Positions 47,440-58,865 of a stretch of 64,000 bases of DNA are shown in pieces. The DNA comes from Incurvaria masculella (Eukaryota; Arthropoda; Insecta; Lepidoptera; Incurvariidae), in contig OX335646.2 of NCBI GenBank assembly GCA_946894095.1, positions 17,788,077 to 17,852,076 on the forward strand. The letters are read 5' to 3'. A program made the position numbers and the translations under genes. The notes under the pieces were generated by a model that did not search any database, was not told the origin of the DNA, and saw only the letters and a list, made by a program, of their open reading frames with translations. Positions within the stretch are counted from its first letter, which is position 1. Every line of letters begins with the position of its first letter.

Positions 47440-47690
47440 CGGAGAATCAATATTCCTCCTATAACAATCCACAGATCCTGTAGATATATAATCTGTAGTG
47501 CCGGTAAACTGTGGAATTATTCCTTCAGTAATGTTTCCCCTAAAGAAGAACTCGAATCCTTCAAAATTAATGAGAGGCAGCACCTGGGTGGCTGGCATGG
47601 CTTTCGCAGCTTCTGAACATATTCGAAAGTCTATGCTGAAAGTCTGGCTTACACCGTATGTCGAACTGTACATTGAAAATATATGTTTTA
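47440..47690 (-). pseudogene. Unidentified coding-like segment
   Basis: The minus strand reads about 75 codons without stop from TYGVSQTFSIDFRICSEAAK through NFEGFEFFFRGNITEG to SVDCYRRN. The composition is protein-like (mixed polar and aromatic residues, spaced cysteines, one NIT glycosylation-type site). An acceptor-like TTTTCAATGTACAG precedes it. No matching donor is clear and the frame ends at a TAA near 47418. I do not recognise the family. It may be an exon of an unknown gene, a decayed exon, or chance. Confidence 0.3.
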
Positions 47691-47808
47691 TACAAACAAA
47701 ACAGTGAGAAACTACATATAGAATAAATTGTGTGGTATGGGTTAGCCTAAGACGTGGAAATCTCGTTGGCTTATTATTTAAATTAAGCTTAAATACCGAT
47801 CCGCTCAC

Positions 47809-48596
47809 CGCTCACAATTAACAAATGTTTCCTCGAGACTGAAGCAGTGTCCAAGGTTTTGTATCACAACACAACGTGCATGTTGATTGCTGAAGTGTTG
47901 ACACCACGCGGTGCTTCGTTGTCCGTAGACGCGGATGGAACACACCTCGTGTTCCGCTCTAGTAACTTGTGCCTGTGTAACCCGCTGCTTGCTTAGTAAC
48001 ATACCTGCGTCTATTTAATGATGATATATTTCAGTTGCTTGGCTTTTCATAAACCTAAAATACAATTCTGAAAAACAATCGAATACATGACCTAATCACT
48101 CAGGTGATAAAGAAATAGAAACTAATAAATATACGGGGTCAAGCTAAATATAAACGTTTAAAAAGGAAAATAAGATTATTTAAGATTTGAAAATAGGTTA
48201 TGTTAAGTTCAAGTGCTGATGATAACATAGCCACATGAATAATAATATGTTAAAAGTGACCAAATATTTAAAAGTTGCCAAGGTCAGTAATTATCTCTGA
48301 GTGCCAATAATATTGGGTCCAACGCAGTCATACGTTATGCATGTATACGTTTCTGATAATATATTTCTATGCAGAATCAGTTAGCACCGTTCAAATCGTA
48401 TTTAAGGTTAGCTTTTTTGGAATCTGTGTACATAAAACAATTTTTGATTTTGGGGGTATTAACGACAGAATGACATACAGGGTGTTAACAACTCGATGAA
48501 CTACCCGGAAACACAATTACAGCACAAATATTAAAAAAAACTTAGGCACAATATTCATCGAGATATTGATTGATTAAGGTTTTCTGGTAAACATTC
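47809..48596. other. Non-coding stretch, nothing identified
   Basis: A 65-codon minus-strand frame (47805-48002) has no motif. AT-rich after 48010. Confidence 0.35.
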
Positions 48597-48912
48597 TCGT
48601 CGTATTATTTTACGATTACGGATAAACAGTGTTCAGCTTATTTATTTAGCTCAAAGTTTCGTCCAGCACGCTGCTGTGTCAACTCAGTTGACATCTGACT
48701 GGGTGAAGCGTCAGAGGTCCTCCTAGTCGTGTCGCGAATCCTTGTATTCTCTATGACGAGGTGTGAAATATTATGCTTTCTTTTGATTCATTCCCATTAG
48801 CACCAAATAAATGATTTGATTTGATTTGATTTGATTATGACGATTATGAAACTTCGTGCTAAATAAGTAAGCTGAACACTGTTTTTTCTGTAAATTTAAA
48901 ATAATAACTCGA
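48597..48912. mobile_element. Foldback element with a nested LINE tail
   Basis: CAGTGTTCAGCTTATTTATT (48627 on) pairs with the complement of AATAAGTAAGCTGAACACTG (to 48881), 23 of 24 matching through TTAGC/GCTAA. Pairing extends imperfectly outward (TATTATTTTA / TAAAATAATA). The interior at about 48680-48838 is unrelated and ends in a TGATT tandem. Confidence 0.65.
48680..48838 (+). repeat. LINE 3' fragment with (TTGAT)n tail
   Basis: CCCATTAGCACCAAATAAAT followed by GATTTGATTTGATTTGATT at 48811-48838, the sort of pentanucleotide tail left by some insect LINEs. It sits inside the foldback at 48597-48912. Confidence 0.6.
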
Positions 48913-50225
48913 ACAACAGTGAAAATCTAAACAAATATATTCTTATCGTTGTGTGAAAACGCCTTGCAACTGTATCAGGAGTGGTATTCTCTCCTATCGA
49001 TCACTCCCGCCTTTTCTTCTATCTTCACTTCACTTCACTACGTCTTGGCGCGTCGGCTGTTTTATACTCTATCTTTTTTGACTATACGAGTAAATATTTT
49101 AATTCCCTTAGTATGATATAACAAACATCAAAACATATTTATATGTACCATACCATTGTGGTCTCAGTAAGTCAGTAATCTATGGTTTCCGGGTGGTTAA
49201 TTCAGCTGTTAACATCCTGTACAAAACAACAAGGACTTACCATTATTTTTTGGTTTACTAAAAATATTGTTATTAACTGGCTATTGTTTTTTTAAAACAA
49301 AATTAGTGAAGAGTGGCATCATATTTTTCTGAGATCCCTCAATCATTCGATGTTTGATTTAACCGAAAGCGTTGAATTTAACCATGTCTTATCGATTGAT
49401 CTTGATCTTTAAAATGTCGAAAAACTAAACTAAGCCAAATTCAGCACGGTCTTTAGTCATGCATTCATTCCGATAACTACTGATCTAATTGAGCATTAGG
49501 GAAAAAGAGTAGGTGCCTAGAAACGTTATTGCTGACGTCTCAAAGATTACGAAATTTATTTTCATTAGGTTTTATTCAACTAAATATTTTATTTTGAGTG
49601 AAGTAAAATTTTGTTATGTTCATGTCTGTTCTTGATTTTTTTTACTTCTCAAGAATTCATATTTCCGTGAAACATTTAAATATTTCTAGCCAGAACAATA
49701 AGAAAACGCACATGGGGCAGATGTAGCAGTGAAAGCGGCAGGATACACAATTAAGTTATGGAAAAATGGGGCAGAACCAAATTGTTATTCGAAATATAAC
49801 TAAGAAAAAATGGGAGGGAACTAAAAAAGTGGGGGAGTCGGAGCTTAAAGCAGCAAAAGAAACAGCTTGGACCAAAAGTGCAAGAGATAGATCGAGGGGA
49901 CAGTCACTTAAGGAATGTGGTGTATAAATTGTTTGGTAATCTCAATCTCAGTATGATTTCGAGGAATCTGGAAGTCTAATGTAATGCCGAGTAATCTTAG
50001 GGAATCTGAGAATCCCAAAGAAATCATCAATCACCGAAATCGGACAGGATGCGTTTTATTTTCGAAGACCGTCGTCTGCGTGACCTTTCTTTATTCTCTA
50101 GGAATCCTTAGGATTTCTTGGGAATTTGGAAATCACAAGGTAGTTCTGGTAATCTTGACTACTGGTATTTTGGTGTACACTTTTTCCTCTAGTGACTAAC
50201 CCCTCGAGATAGATCAACAGGAGTC
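48913..50225. other. Non-coding stretch, nothing identified
   Basis: A 71-codon plus-strand frame at 49984-50199 is weak. 49700-49880 is purine-rich with protein-like patches but I cannot align it to a family. Confidence 0.35.
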
Positions 50226-50255
50226 TCGAGGAATGCTTTGCAAAGCATTCCTCGA
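50226..50255. repeat. Perfect 30-bp palindrome
   Basis: TCGAGGAATGCTTTG is followed directly by its exact reverse complement, with no spacer. Isolated: no element boundaries are seen nearby, though similar GAGGAAT blocks occur at 49960-49970. Confidence 0.95.
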
Positions 50256-50775
50256 TTGGTCGATTATTGGTACATTATTTGGTCGACTTTGACTCAACCA
50301 GAGTTTTTATTATTCTATCATTTGTAGGTACCCATTTGAATATTGTGCGTGCATGGTCGTTATATTATTGTAAAAGGTGTTGTTACCAAGACAAGAAAAA
50401 CAAAAATAGCTTATGTAATAAAATTTACGGAACCTACAGAGACGAAAGGTAAAAAAATCACAAAGACAGAAAAACACAAAAACACAAAACACAGAAGTAG
50501 GAATATAAAATGTTGACAAGCGCCTGCTGGTAAATCGAGAGAATAGGCGATTCTAGTCTATTCATGATTCTGTGGAGGCTTCGCTTGAGGAAAAATATAT
50601 TGTATGTCACGTTGTCAGAGACATTATCAAATTGAATATATACAAACACACATACATTAAATAAATAGTTACATTGCTATCGCTATTGTAATGCCGCATT
50701 TACATGCCCACGCGAGAGTTAGCGCGAGCTAGCGTCAAAATCGCAAGATCGCGAATGTATAACGGTAAGGAAGAT

Positions 50776-50888
50776 GACATGTATGTATGTATAATCGACC
50801 GTGAAGCAAGGGCACATTAATTGAAGAAAGATCCCAGTAAAAAGAACTACTTCACGAATATGCTGCAAGGCTGGACCTAAATAAGCGA
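50776..50888 (-). mobile_element. Second SINE type with tRNA-Leu-like head, copy 2 (truncated)
   Basis: GACATGTATGTATGTATAAT, CGACCGTGAAGCAAGGGCAC and CTGCAAGGCTGGACC match 43916-44018. The copy stops within the B-box region, so the head is missing. Confidence 0.65.
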
Positions 50889-51474
50889 CGTACCTGCTTA
50901 GTACGAAAACGTATATTTACCTGTATAACGGTAAGCTCGTCTAGCCTCGCCTCGCGCACTCATAAGCAAGCAGTGTTCGCCTTGGAAACGATTGTATTGA
51001 CACTAGTCAAAGTAATTCGTGACGACACGCGAGCTCAGCGTTTACACACGTGCTTTAGCTGAATTGTCGGCATGCCACCGGATTGAATGGTTGAGGATTT
51101 TTGTTTCGCTAAGCATTTTCAGCATTATTTTGTGAAAAGTAATTTCCTACAAACAGAACACTCTGCAAAATAGAATAATTTTCTGGAAAAAAAATAAAAA
51201 TTATTCTATTTTGGGACCTGAGGCACAAACAGCACAAAAAAAACAATGATTCGTGGGTGAATATCAGTCTGAATTCACCAATATAGGTGAAAGAGTTACA
51301 GATAAAAACAACAAATGTAATATCTTTCATCTTTGCTGGTTGAGAACACAGATTACATAAGCCGACTCGAGGCGCAAGCGGCGCATGTAAGTCCAGCATA
51401 AGGTTAAAGTGTATCTTCGAGAGCCCACATTTATACGCACGGTTTGCTCATTTCTAGCAAAAATCGCAATCGAA
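50889..51474. promoter_or_regulatory. Upstream region of the proline-rich gene
   Basis: No clear TATA box or initiator. A GTAAGT at 51387 and TTTCTAG ending at 51458 could bound a 72-nt 5' UTR intron, but this is speculative. The segment 50935-51080 is GC-richer (GCCTCGCCTCGCGCACTC). Confidence 0.25.
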
Positions 51475-53181
51475 ATGATTGTCCTCAAATTGAAAAGTCC
51501 GTCGGTGGCGTTCATTTTAGTGCTTGTCTTGTTATTGTTAAGTGAAATATGTGAAGGTGGATTTGGAACAAAACCTCGGCGCACGGATCGACCGCGCCGA
51601 CCAGCTCCAGCGCGAACATCCAAACCGCCCGTGTATTATCCGCCAACACGGAGACCAGTAGTCACGCCCAGACCAATGGTACATTACCCGCCTTCACCGA
51701 AACCTAGAGTCACAACTCAGAGACCGGGACCAGTGCGAACATCCAAACCGCCATTGTATCCACCATCACCGAAGCCATCGGCCACAATTAGACCAACGGT
51801 ATACTATCCGCCTTCGCAAAAACCGCCAGTAACCTTCAGACCAACGGTATACTATCCACCATCACCAAAGCCGCCAGTAACATCTAGACCTACAATTTAC
51901 TATCCACCATCGCAAAAACCACCGGCTACGTCCAGACCAACAATATTCTATCCTCCATCACAAAAGCCACCAGTAACATCTAGACCAACAATTTTCTATC
52001 CACCATCACCAAAACCACCAGCTACGTCCAGACCAACAGTATTCTATCCACCATCACAAAAGCCACCAGTAACATCTAGACCAACAATTTTCTATCCACC
52101 ATCACCAAAACCACCAGCTACGTCCAGACCAACAGTATTCTATCCACCATCGCTAAAACCGCCAGTAACTTCTAAGCCAACGGTTTATTATCCGCCATCA
52201 ACGACCAAACGATCGGTATATAATCCACCAACGCAAAAGCCGCCAACAACAGTTTACTATCCGCCATTACAAAATCCCTATGGACAGCAACCACATACAG
52301 TCAGACCAGGAACTGCACAAAATCCTTGGCAACTCCAGACACCACCGCCTCAAACAACAAAAAGCTCGCAAATATTTTATCCAGGGGGAACTTCTCAGTA
52401 TGTAACGCCTCCCCCGAACCGAGGTGGAAATCCAATTGTACCGACACAAATTGTACCTCCTACAATTTATCCCGCAAAACCAGTTTACCCAAATCAGTAC
52501 ACTCGAACAACTCCTCGAGCAATCTTCCAGACCCCAAGATACCCTGTGAATGCTCCTCCTGTATACTATCCAACAAATTATCCTCGACAACCGATCATCA
52601 CTCCACCTATAATTTACCAGACAGCTCACTCTCCTCCCACACATTTCATTTACAATCCGAGTCCTGTAGTAGTTGTGCAGCACCCGAGACCAAGCATTTT
52701 AGTCATTCACGATCGCGACCCTTATGATTATTTATATCACACTCACCATTATCACCATCATTACGATAATTGGTACGAAGATCCTTACCGGCGTCCCGAT
52801 TATCAATACCAAAACTACAATCCCCATGACTACAACCCTCAAAACCCCATTTATCGACCTCAGTACACAAGTTATGATCATCAACAAGTTCAGATTTCAA
52901 ACTCCAATCCTCAAAATGCAAACGATTTTCAGGATCCCAGTAAATATTCACAAAGTGCTACTGTAAGAAATGCTTTTAAGTATATTTCTCCTGCCGACCA
53001 TGTTGAAAACAGAAAACCGATTCGACTAGCTCGACCTCGTCGGCCGACTCGGCGACCGAATGGACCGAAAAAAACATTAAAATTAACATCAAAAAACTTC
53101 ACGCAAGTGATAAGCTCTTTTGGTCTAAGTTACCTAACATTAATGAAGACACTACCTGGAAAAATGCTATTTTTGCATTAA
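51475..53181 (+). CDS. Secreted proline-rich, extensin-like repeat protein
   Basis: The frame is open from at least 51409, but the first ATG is at 51475. That start gives an immediate signal peptide (MIVLKLKSPSVAFILVLVLL, cut probably after CEG at residue 28) and about 568 residues. Residues ~30-100 are basic and proline-rich. Residues ~100-242 carry about nine 16-residue units of the type TSRPTIFYPPSPKPPA. Next comes a Pro/Thr/Tyr/Gln-rich linker with RAIFQTPRYP and VVVVQHPRPSILVIHDRDPY, then a His/Tyr cluster near residues 413-432 (YHTHHYHHHY), a basic RPRRPTRRP stretch, and a conserved C-terminal block (SKNFTQVISSFGLSYLTLMK). There is no transmembrane segment after the signal peptide and almost no cysteine, suggesting an extracellular structural or mucosal protein (cuticle, silk or gut lining). 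The exact role is unknown. Single exon; poly(A) signal at 53401. It has a decayed paralogue downstream. Confidence 0.85.
   Translation: MIVLKLKSPSVAFILVLVLLLLSEICEGGFGTKPRRTDRPRRPAPARTSKPPVYYPPTRRPVVTPRPMVHYPPSPKPRVTTQRPGPVRTSKPPLYPPSPKPSATIRPTVYYPPSQKPPVTFRPTVYYPPSPKPPVTSRPTIYYPPSQKPPATSRPTIFYPPSQKPPVTSRPTIFYPPSPKPPATSRPTVFYPPSQKPPVTSRPTIFYPPSPKPPATSRPTVFYPPSLKPPVTSKPTVYYPPSTTKRSVYNPPTQKPPTTVYYPPLQNPYGQQPHTVRPGTAQNPWQLQTPPPQTTKSSQIFYPGGTSQYVTPPPNRGGNPIVPTQIVPPTIYPAKPVYPNQYTRTTPRAIFQTPRYPVNAPPVYYPTNYPRQPIITPPIIYQTAHSPPTHFIYNPSPVVVVQHPRPSILVIHDRDPYDYLYHTHHYHHHYDNWYEDPYRRPDYQYQNYNPHDYNPQNPIYRPQYTSYDHQQVQISNSNPQNANDFQDPSKYSQSATVRNAFKYISPADHVENRKPIRLARPRRPTRRPNGPKKTLKLTSKNFTQVISSFGLSYLTLMKTLPGKMLFLH
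51774..52200 (+). repeat. Coding tandem repeat of 48 nt with a perfect 96-nt duplication
   Basis: Each 48-nt unit encodes one 16-residue PTxFYPPSxKPPxTSR unit. A two-unit block, 51961-52056, is repeated with no change at 52057-52141 and beyond, indicating very recent unequal exchange or slippage. Repeat number is therefore likely variable between individuals. Confidence 0.9.
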
Positions 53182-53410
53182 TTGTGATCGTGAGATTTAG
53201 AAAAAAGATCCAAAGAACTATAAAATATTTGTAGACAATTGGTGTCACCAAGGAATTTTATCTGCAGATACAAATTAGTAAACCAGTTGATCATTTTTAA
53301 TCGGAATTTTCAATATCTTATGGTTAGTAGTGGTTCCATGTACTTTTTTAAAAGGCCTTTCTACGTACTTAGCAGTTAAGTATTTTTTTGTAAATTTTCA
53401 AATAAATTAC
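53182..53410 (+). terminator. 3' UTR and poly(A) signal of the proline-rich gene
   Basis: AATAAA at 53401-53406, about 220 nt after the stop, within an A/T-rich 3' end. It is the first canonical hexamer downstream of the coding region. Confidence 0.65.
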
Positions 53411-54443
53411 AATGTTAACGAAAAAAAAACTGTACGTTTGATTTAGTACCATATTTCATAATGTTTCAACAAATAAAAGGTACAAATATTATGTGTTTTC
53501 ATTAACAGTTGATTCACTTAGGCAATTAATTTCATTTATGGAAGATGAAAGAACTCCTGAAAGCAAATTGTTATTATTTTTAAGAGTCATAACATTCTAG
53601 AAATCGTATTAAAATATGGGTTCCCGGTAAAGCAGTCCTGTCCTACTATACCTGTGCAAGAGAATAAACCCCATAAGCTAGCACTTATTTAATATAGCAA
53701 TTATTAAATACAGCCGTTATTAGCGGGAATATATAATTCAAGAATTATAAATATCTCTCATCAAAAATTGTCACTATCGTAGTTGTATTCCAAACCATTA
53801 TTCGGATAAAGAACAACTACATATATGTTCGGGGTAATGAAAATTAAAAAATCTAGCTTTAAGAATACAACATTTTTATAGTCGTAATTCACGACCTAAG
53901 AATTGATAAGAATGAACTAATAATACCTCATGATATTTGATCTTTTGAAAAGTTATATTATTTTGTTTATTAAAACTAAATTTAAAAACAATATGTTGGC
54001 TTTGATTTGAACAATATTTTCTTATAAAAATATTGAATTTTTCTAGACACGTTAATTTAATCAATGATATAATTGAAAAATATTAGCAATCAATTGGTAA
54101 CATCTTTTTGATTTCACTATTTTTTGTTTTTCATGTATACGGCATTACGTACCGTTATCAGTCGTTAGATAATAAAAAACGATGTTATTGATTATTGCTG
54201 CTACCTTTAAACAGTGATGCTTGGCAGAGTGTACTACGCCAAGAATAACATAAACATTGGTGAATGGTCTATAATGGCAATATTTTCCCTAATAAATACT
54301 CGTAGGATAAATTTAAACTTAGGTACCTAAACATTCAATTCGACCCATTTACAAAGAAAGGCGAATACAAGTTTTTGCCTCTTAATCAGTTACTTGATAA
54401 CGTAGACAAACTCGTGACACTGTTTAGCGACAAGTTAAGTGGA
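53411..54443. other. AT-rich spacer between the tandem paralogues
   Basis: About 1 kb, very AT-rich, no frame. A second AATAAA occurs at 53473. Confidence 0.5.
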
Positions 54444-55480
54444 AAGGTTGTGCTAAAGTTAAAATTAACTTTGGTGTTGCTTTGTATGATTGCTATTTTC
54501 ATAGCATTGATTAAAACATGTGAGGGTCGATCTGTGTCTAGGACGACGACGTGGCGAACTCCCCATCATACCACGCGGGCGCTACCCCACCATGCCACGA
54601 TGCCGCATCGGACGACTCCGCGAAGCCCACATCCCCGTTCAACAACTCCAAAGGTGAAATCGACGTCCAAGAAACCTGTCACTACTACAACCAGATGGAT
54701 AAGGTTGACGACACATAAGCCACTAACCACGACCACAAGGGTGATACTGAAATCTACAACAACTTACAGACCCATCTATGTAACGCATCCACAAACATCG
54801 ATCTATAACAATAACTCCAAATTTAAAATTGACATTACAAACCTGCAACCATTACAACCACTAGGAAAAATACGACGACACATAAGCCACCTACCGCGAC
54901 CAGAAGGACAATACACCGGTATTTTTAACAACTTACCGGCTCATCTATCCAACGCATCCGCAAACATCGAAACGTACAAAAACTTAAAAATCCATTATTG
55001 TAAAGCACTCGCAAACATTTACGACAACTAAATCCCCATGGATGAATTCATGGTACAGCTTCCCTGGTCGAGGTGCTGGTTATCCTCACCCTCTGCCCGT
55101 ATGGTACAGGTATGTTCACAACTAGTCGTTCGGTCAATAGTATCCAATGCATTTTTGGTATCCAATGCTTTATGTCAATAATCAGAGGCCAGTAGTAGTC
55201 ACATACCTCTCCAGACCCAAAGTTTTAGTGATGCACGACGATCATCATTATTCTATTTACCACTACAAAGGCTTCAAATATCTTCCTCGTAAATAGAACG
55301 AGGCAAGATGGCCGATGAAGTCAGCCCGGTCGCGTTCTAAGTCCACGACGCGACGCTCCGACTTGATCAAAAAAAGAAGAGTCAATTAACACCGAAAACA
55401 TTAACAAATCTTGTAGACTCTTTTGGGCGAAAACACCTAACCTTCGTAAAATCTCTAGCTGGAAAGTTTTTGCATTTGAA
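54444..55480 (+). pseudogene. Decayed tandem paralogue of the proline-rich secreted gene
   Basis: The segment KVVLKLKLTLVLLCMIAIFI...CEG aligns with the start of the upstream gene (MIVLKLK...CEG), but the initiator is AAG at 54444. No in-frame ATG precedes it back to the stop at 54303, so only the internal ATG at 54486 could start a shortened leader. The Thr/Pro/His-rich part follows, with two copies of a TTHKPLTTTTR / TTYRPIYVTHPQTS-type unit; the second is out of frame after about 54860. The second register later gives RGAGYPHPLPVWYRY, a TAG at 55123, another at 55138, then RPVVVTYLSRPKVLVMHDDH (matching VVVVQHPRPSILVIHD of the intact gene) and a TAG at 55294. The last block (TLTNLVDSFGRKHLTFVKSL, from 55398) matches the intact C terminus in yet another register. 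Several independent disablements argue for a pseudogene. The first 200 codons are still open, so a truncated product cannot be ruled out. Confidence 0.8.
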
Positions 55481-55569
55481 ATATTTTATACTAATGAAGT
55501 TATTTCTGTTTGAGAAACATTGTTACGTCAATAAGTCGAATCAAGTAAAAAGTGAAATAATATAATCAA

Positions 55570-58500
55570 GTTTTGTTAGATATTAAGTAAACGAGTGCAA
55601 GGTTACAACTAGTGAATGTGTTGACAACATTTGATAAGTTTGTATGTTGTATTATTAAAATAATTGCATGTGAAAGAAAAAGGTATAATAAACTGAAAAT
55701 AAGACTTCGTAAAACGTGCTGCTAACTAAGTATGTTTTTAGCTTATAGAAAAAACAAAAAATATGCGTTAAATATACGTCGCGCAAGTCATTTGATGTAC
55801 ATGCCCGAAAGTATCCCAAATAAATTACCATTCTAATAAACGCCATCCATTGCGATATAACTCGAGAACAAGTATGTTTTCATAGACTTGAAAACATTAT
55901 TACATGCAACTAATGGTTGTATGACCTGCTAAACTCAGTAAGTTTTATCTATAAATACAACAGAACTTATCAAAGACTTACGTTCAACATATTTTTCTTT
56001 ATAAAGATGACTACCCTGTGTCTCAGATACTTGTCGAAGTACAGTGTTACCTGTGATACTTTACTAATTATTTGATTAAGACGTCATACGTCGACACACA
56101 AAAAGTAAATAAGGAACAAATATTACCAGCGATCATAAAAATCCGAAGCGCTTTGTATCTGACACGCATAAAATAATGCAGAGCAAGGTGACCTGGAATT
56201 ATAACATACGTTGGGTTAACTGAAGGCAACGATTTATAAATAAAATTATTGCCATAAATTATCAAACATTAAGATCCTGAGATGTATTAATATCGAAAAT
56301 ATTTCGGTCCCATAGCGCTTTACGATCTCAGATATTTGGGCCCCATATGGCGCAGTCTGATGCACCTCATGCGGGTATCGTGAAAGCAAATTACTGATAC
56401 TTATCATGACGTTGCAAAGTTAATACTCGCCACCTTAAATGTGCACAAAGGTCGGTAAATATGGGTATTTCGTCCAAATGAATACCATATCATCACTTGA
56501 AATATGAATCCCAAAAAAATATTTCAAATTGGTTCAACCTTTCTGAGGCTTATGACCGGCACAGACAAGTCTTATTTATCTGAATACGATTTTCGTGTTT
56601 TGTTTGATACGAAAAAACAGATTTAAATGCAAATGAGAATGTTCACATTGTTTGTTAAGATTAATATAATCAGTGTCACATGTATTCAAAGGTTGTAGGA
56701 GTCTGGTGGCTTAAACTGGCCTTGCATCAGTAAATTAGGTAAAAAAACCATTTACATCAGTTATTATACATGTCAATTAACTTATCAACTTACCGGCAAT
56801 CGTTTCAAACTTATAATATCTAACAGCTTGTCTTTCCACAAAGTCATGAACAATTAATGAAAAATAAAAAACAGGTTCATACCTCAAATTACGTATTCGA
56901 TTCGATTATTATAAAAAAAGGAAAAAAAAAAGATATTTTAATTATTATAGCCCTCTGTCAAATATTTCCCTTTCCGAAAGGGAGATCCACCGCCAAAGAA
57001 GTTTATGAACCGATTCTCTAAGCATTTCCATCTCATCCTATCGTTGGCAATCCGCAATCCATATTCAAGTCATTCTGCCAAAACTTTACCATATCTTGGG
57101 TACCTTTCAGTTATTAATTTGCTTAAATTACCGCACAGTTTACACAAATTTACTTGTAATTTAGACAAGACAGGTATCATAGCATCATCACACAAGCAAG
57201 TTGCTTGCTGACTACCTCAGCTTGTATTTAAGTTATTCGTGTGAACAACCTTTATCATCGCCGTCTCTTTTATTGAACATAAAATAATGAGCCCAAGGTC
57301 TTATAGGAGGGCTTGCGGCAGAGTGTGGCATTTGAATCTACATACATAGTAGTTGTGCAGCCAGCCGAATTCTCTCGGTGCATAAATAATTAAGGCTTTT
57401 TTTCAGATTAGCAAGTAATAAAAAGTTCAGCGCTAAAAATAATTAGGAAAAGTAGAAATAATAATAAATAGCATAAAATCCTGGGTTAGGAAAATATTTT
57501 AGCATTAAAAATACATTTTTAGATCGCTTCTCGTTTTCAAGAAAAGTGTGACCGTGGACTTACGACCTCACTTATTAAGATAGAGACATAAACACAGTAT
57601 CAAAAGATACGGTACTAAAAGGGCTACAATACGACAAGTTTTGTAAAACTATTTTTCCTACTAAATTTTTTTTTTCAAAGAATCTAAACTTCTCAAAAAT
57701 AAAGATACAAAAAAATGGTCCTGGAGAATTTGGAGGCCTTCAAAACATACCATTCTGGTTTCTAAGATCTACAATATTCGAAGATCTACTATTTCCGGCT
57801 TGTCGTGGAGTTATTAACACTCTATATATGTGCACGTATGCCATCTCATTTACCGTTCAAAATCTCATAATACACACAAACTGTCACATACCTCGTGCAC
57901 CACGGACCATTAATCATTAGAGACCGCTGCACAATGCTTGCAATGTTGTAAGACAAATATCGGAACACTTAGTCAGCTGACTTCAGACAGAAACAAGCGG
58001 CCGCTGCGTGCCAGCTGTTTGACATGCGTTCTTGTAGAAACTTGGCCATCTGGCCTCAATTGGAATTTTCTTAGGGATCATGCCATGAGGATGAATTTAT
58101 TGTTACGAATTGTATAGATATTGAAAGGAGAAACATATCTAGGAATCAGCTTAGGTTAAAAATAGAATTGTCTGTATATGGTTCAATCATTGATTCAAAC
58201 ATGTAGGTGTTTGTTATGTTTAGTATTACATCCTGAAAACTTATGCTGTATTTGTGCAGCTCGACAATTTAATTTGTGGTCAGTTGGTAATGCACAATAT
58301 TGCTAACAAGTACTAGACCAATATCCCACAGACCAATCATGTTGGCCATTACGAAATGCGATCCTGGGCAAATTCTGCGATTAAAATCACAGCGGAATGT
58401 TGTCACTGACTACAAAGTGGATCAGGACGTTGCTTTGGATTTGGTTTGTATGAATTGATTTCAGGAGCCAAATCCCAGACGGGGTTCCCGACCTATAAGG

Positions 58501-58857
58501 AAGATTATTTTACCAGCCCATGTAAACTGATGGGAAAATTAAAATTAGACACGATGTTAGGGCAGCGTGTAAGGAGTCGACTTATCGGGGCAAATTGCAT
58601 GAATTGCATACATTGGTTGAACCTATGTATTTTAGCTGGATTTGAAAGATCCGGCTGGGTGTTCGCACCTACAAGCGTGGGGTTATAACATAGTGAGCCA
58701 CTTGTTATAACAGCATGGACATTATTTAAATTTTTAAACACGTGTCGTGACCATAACCATTAAAACAGACTCTCCTTCGTCTGCCTCAAAGGAGTATAAG
58801 TACTTCCACACGACTAGAAAACTTTACTGTCGAATAAAAAAACTTGGTCGAAATAAC
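55570..58857. other. AT-rich stretch, no gene seen
   Basis: About 3.3 kb without a supported frame or clear repeat boundaries. The open frames at 57005-57211 and 58446-58688 have no motif. Confidence 0.4.
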
Positions 58858-58865
58858 ATCACTGG

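Noticed and set aside
52267..52966. Open frames on other registers of the proline-rich gene
   Set aside because: Shadows created by the repetitive, stop-poor composition of the real gene.
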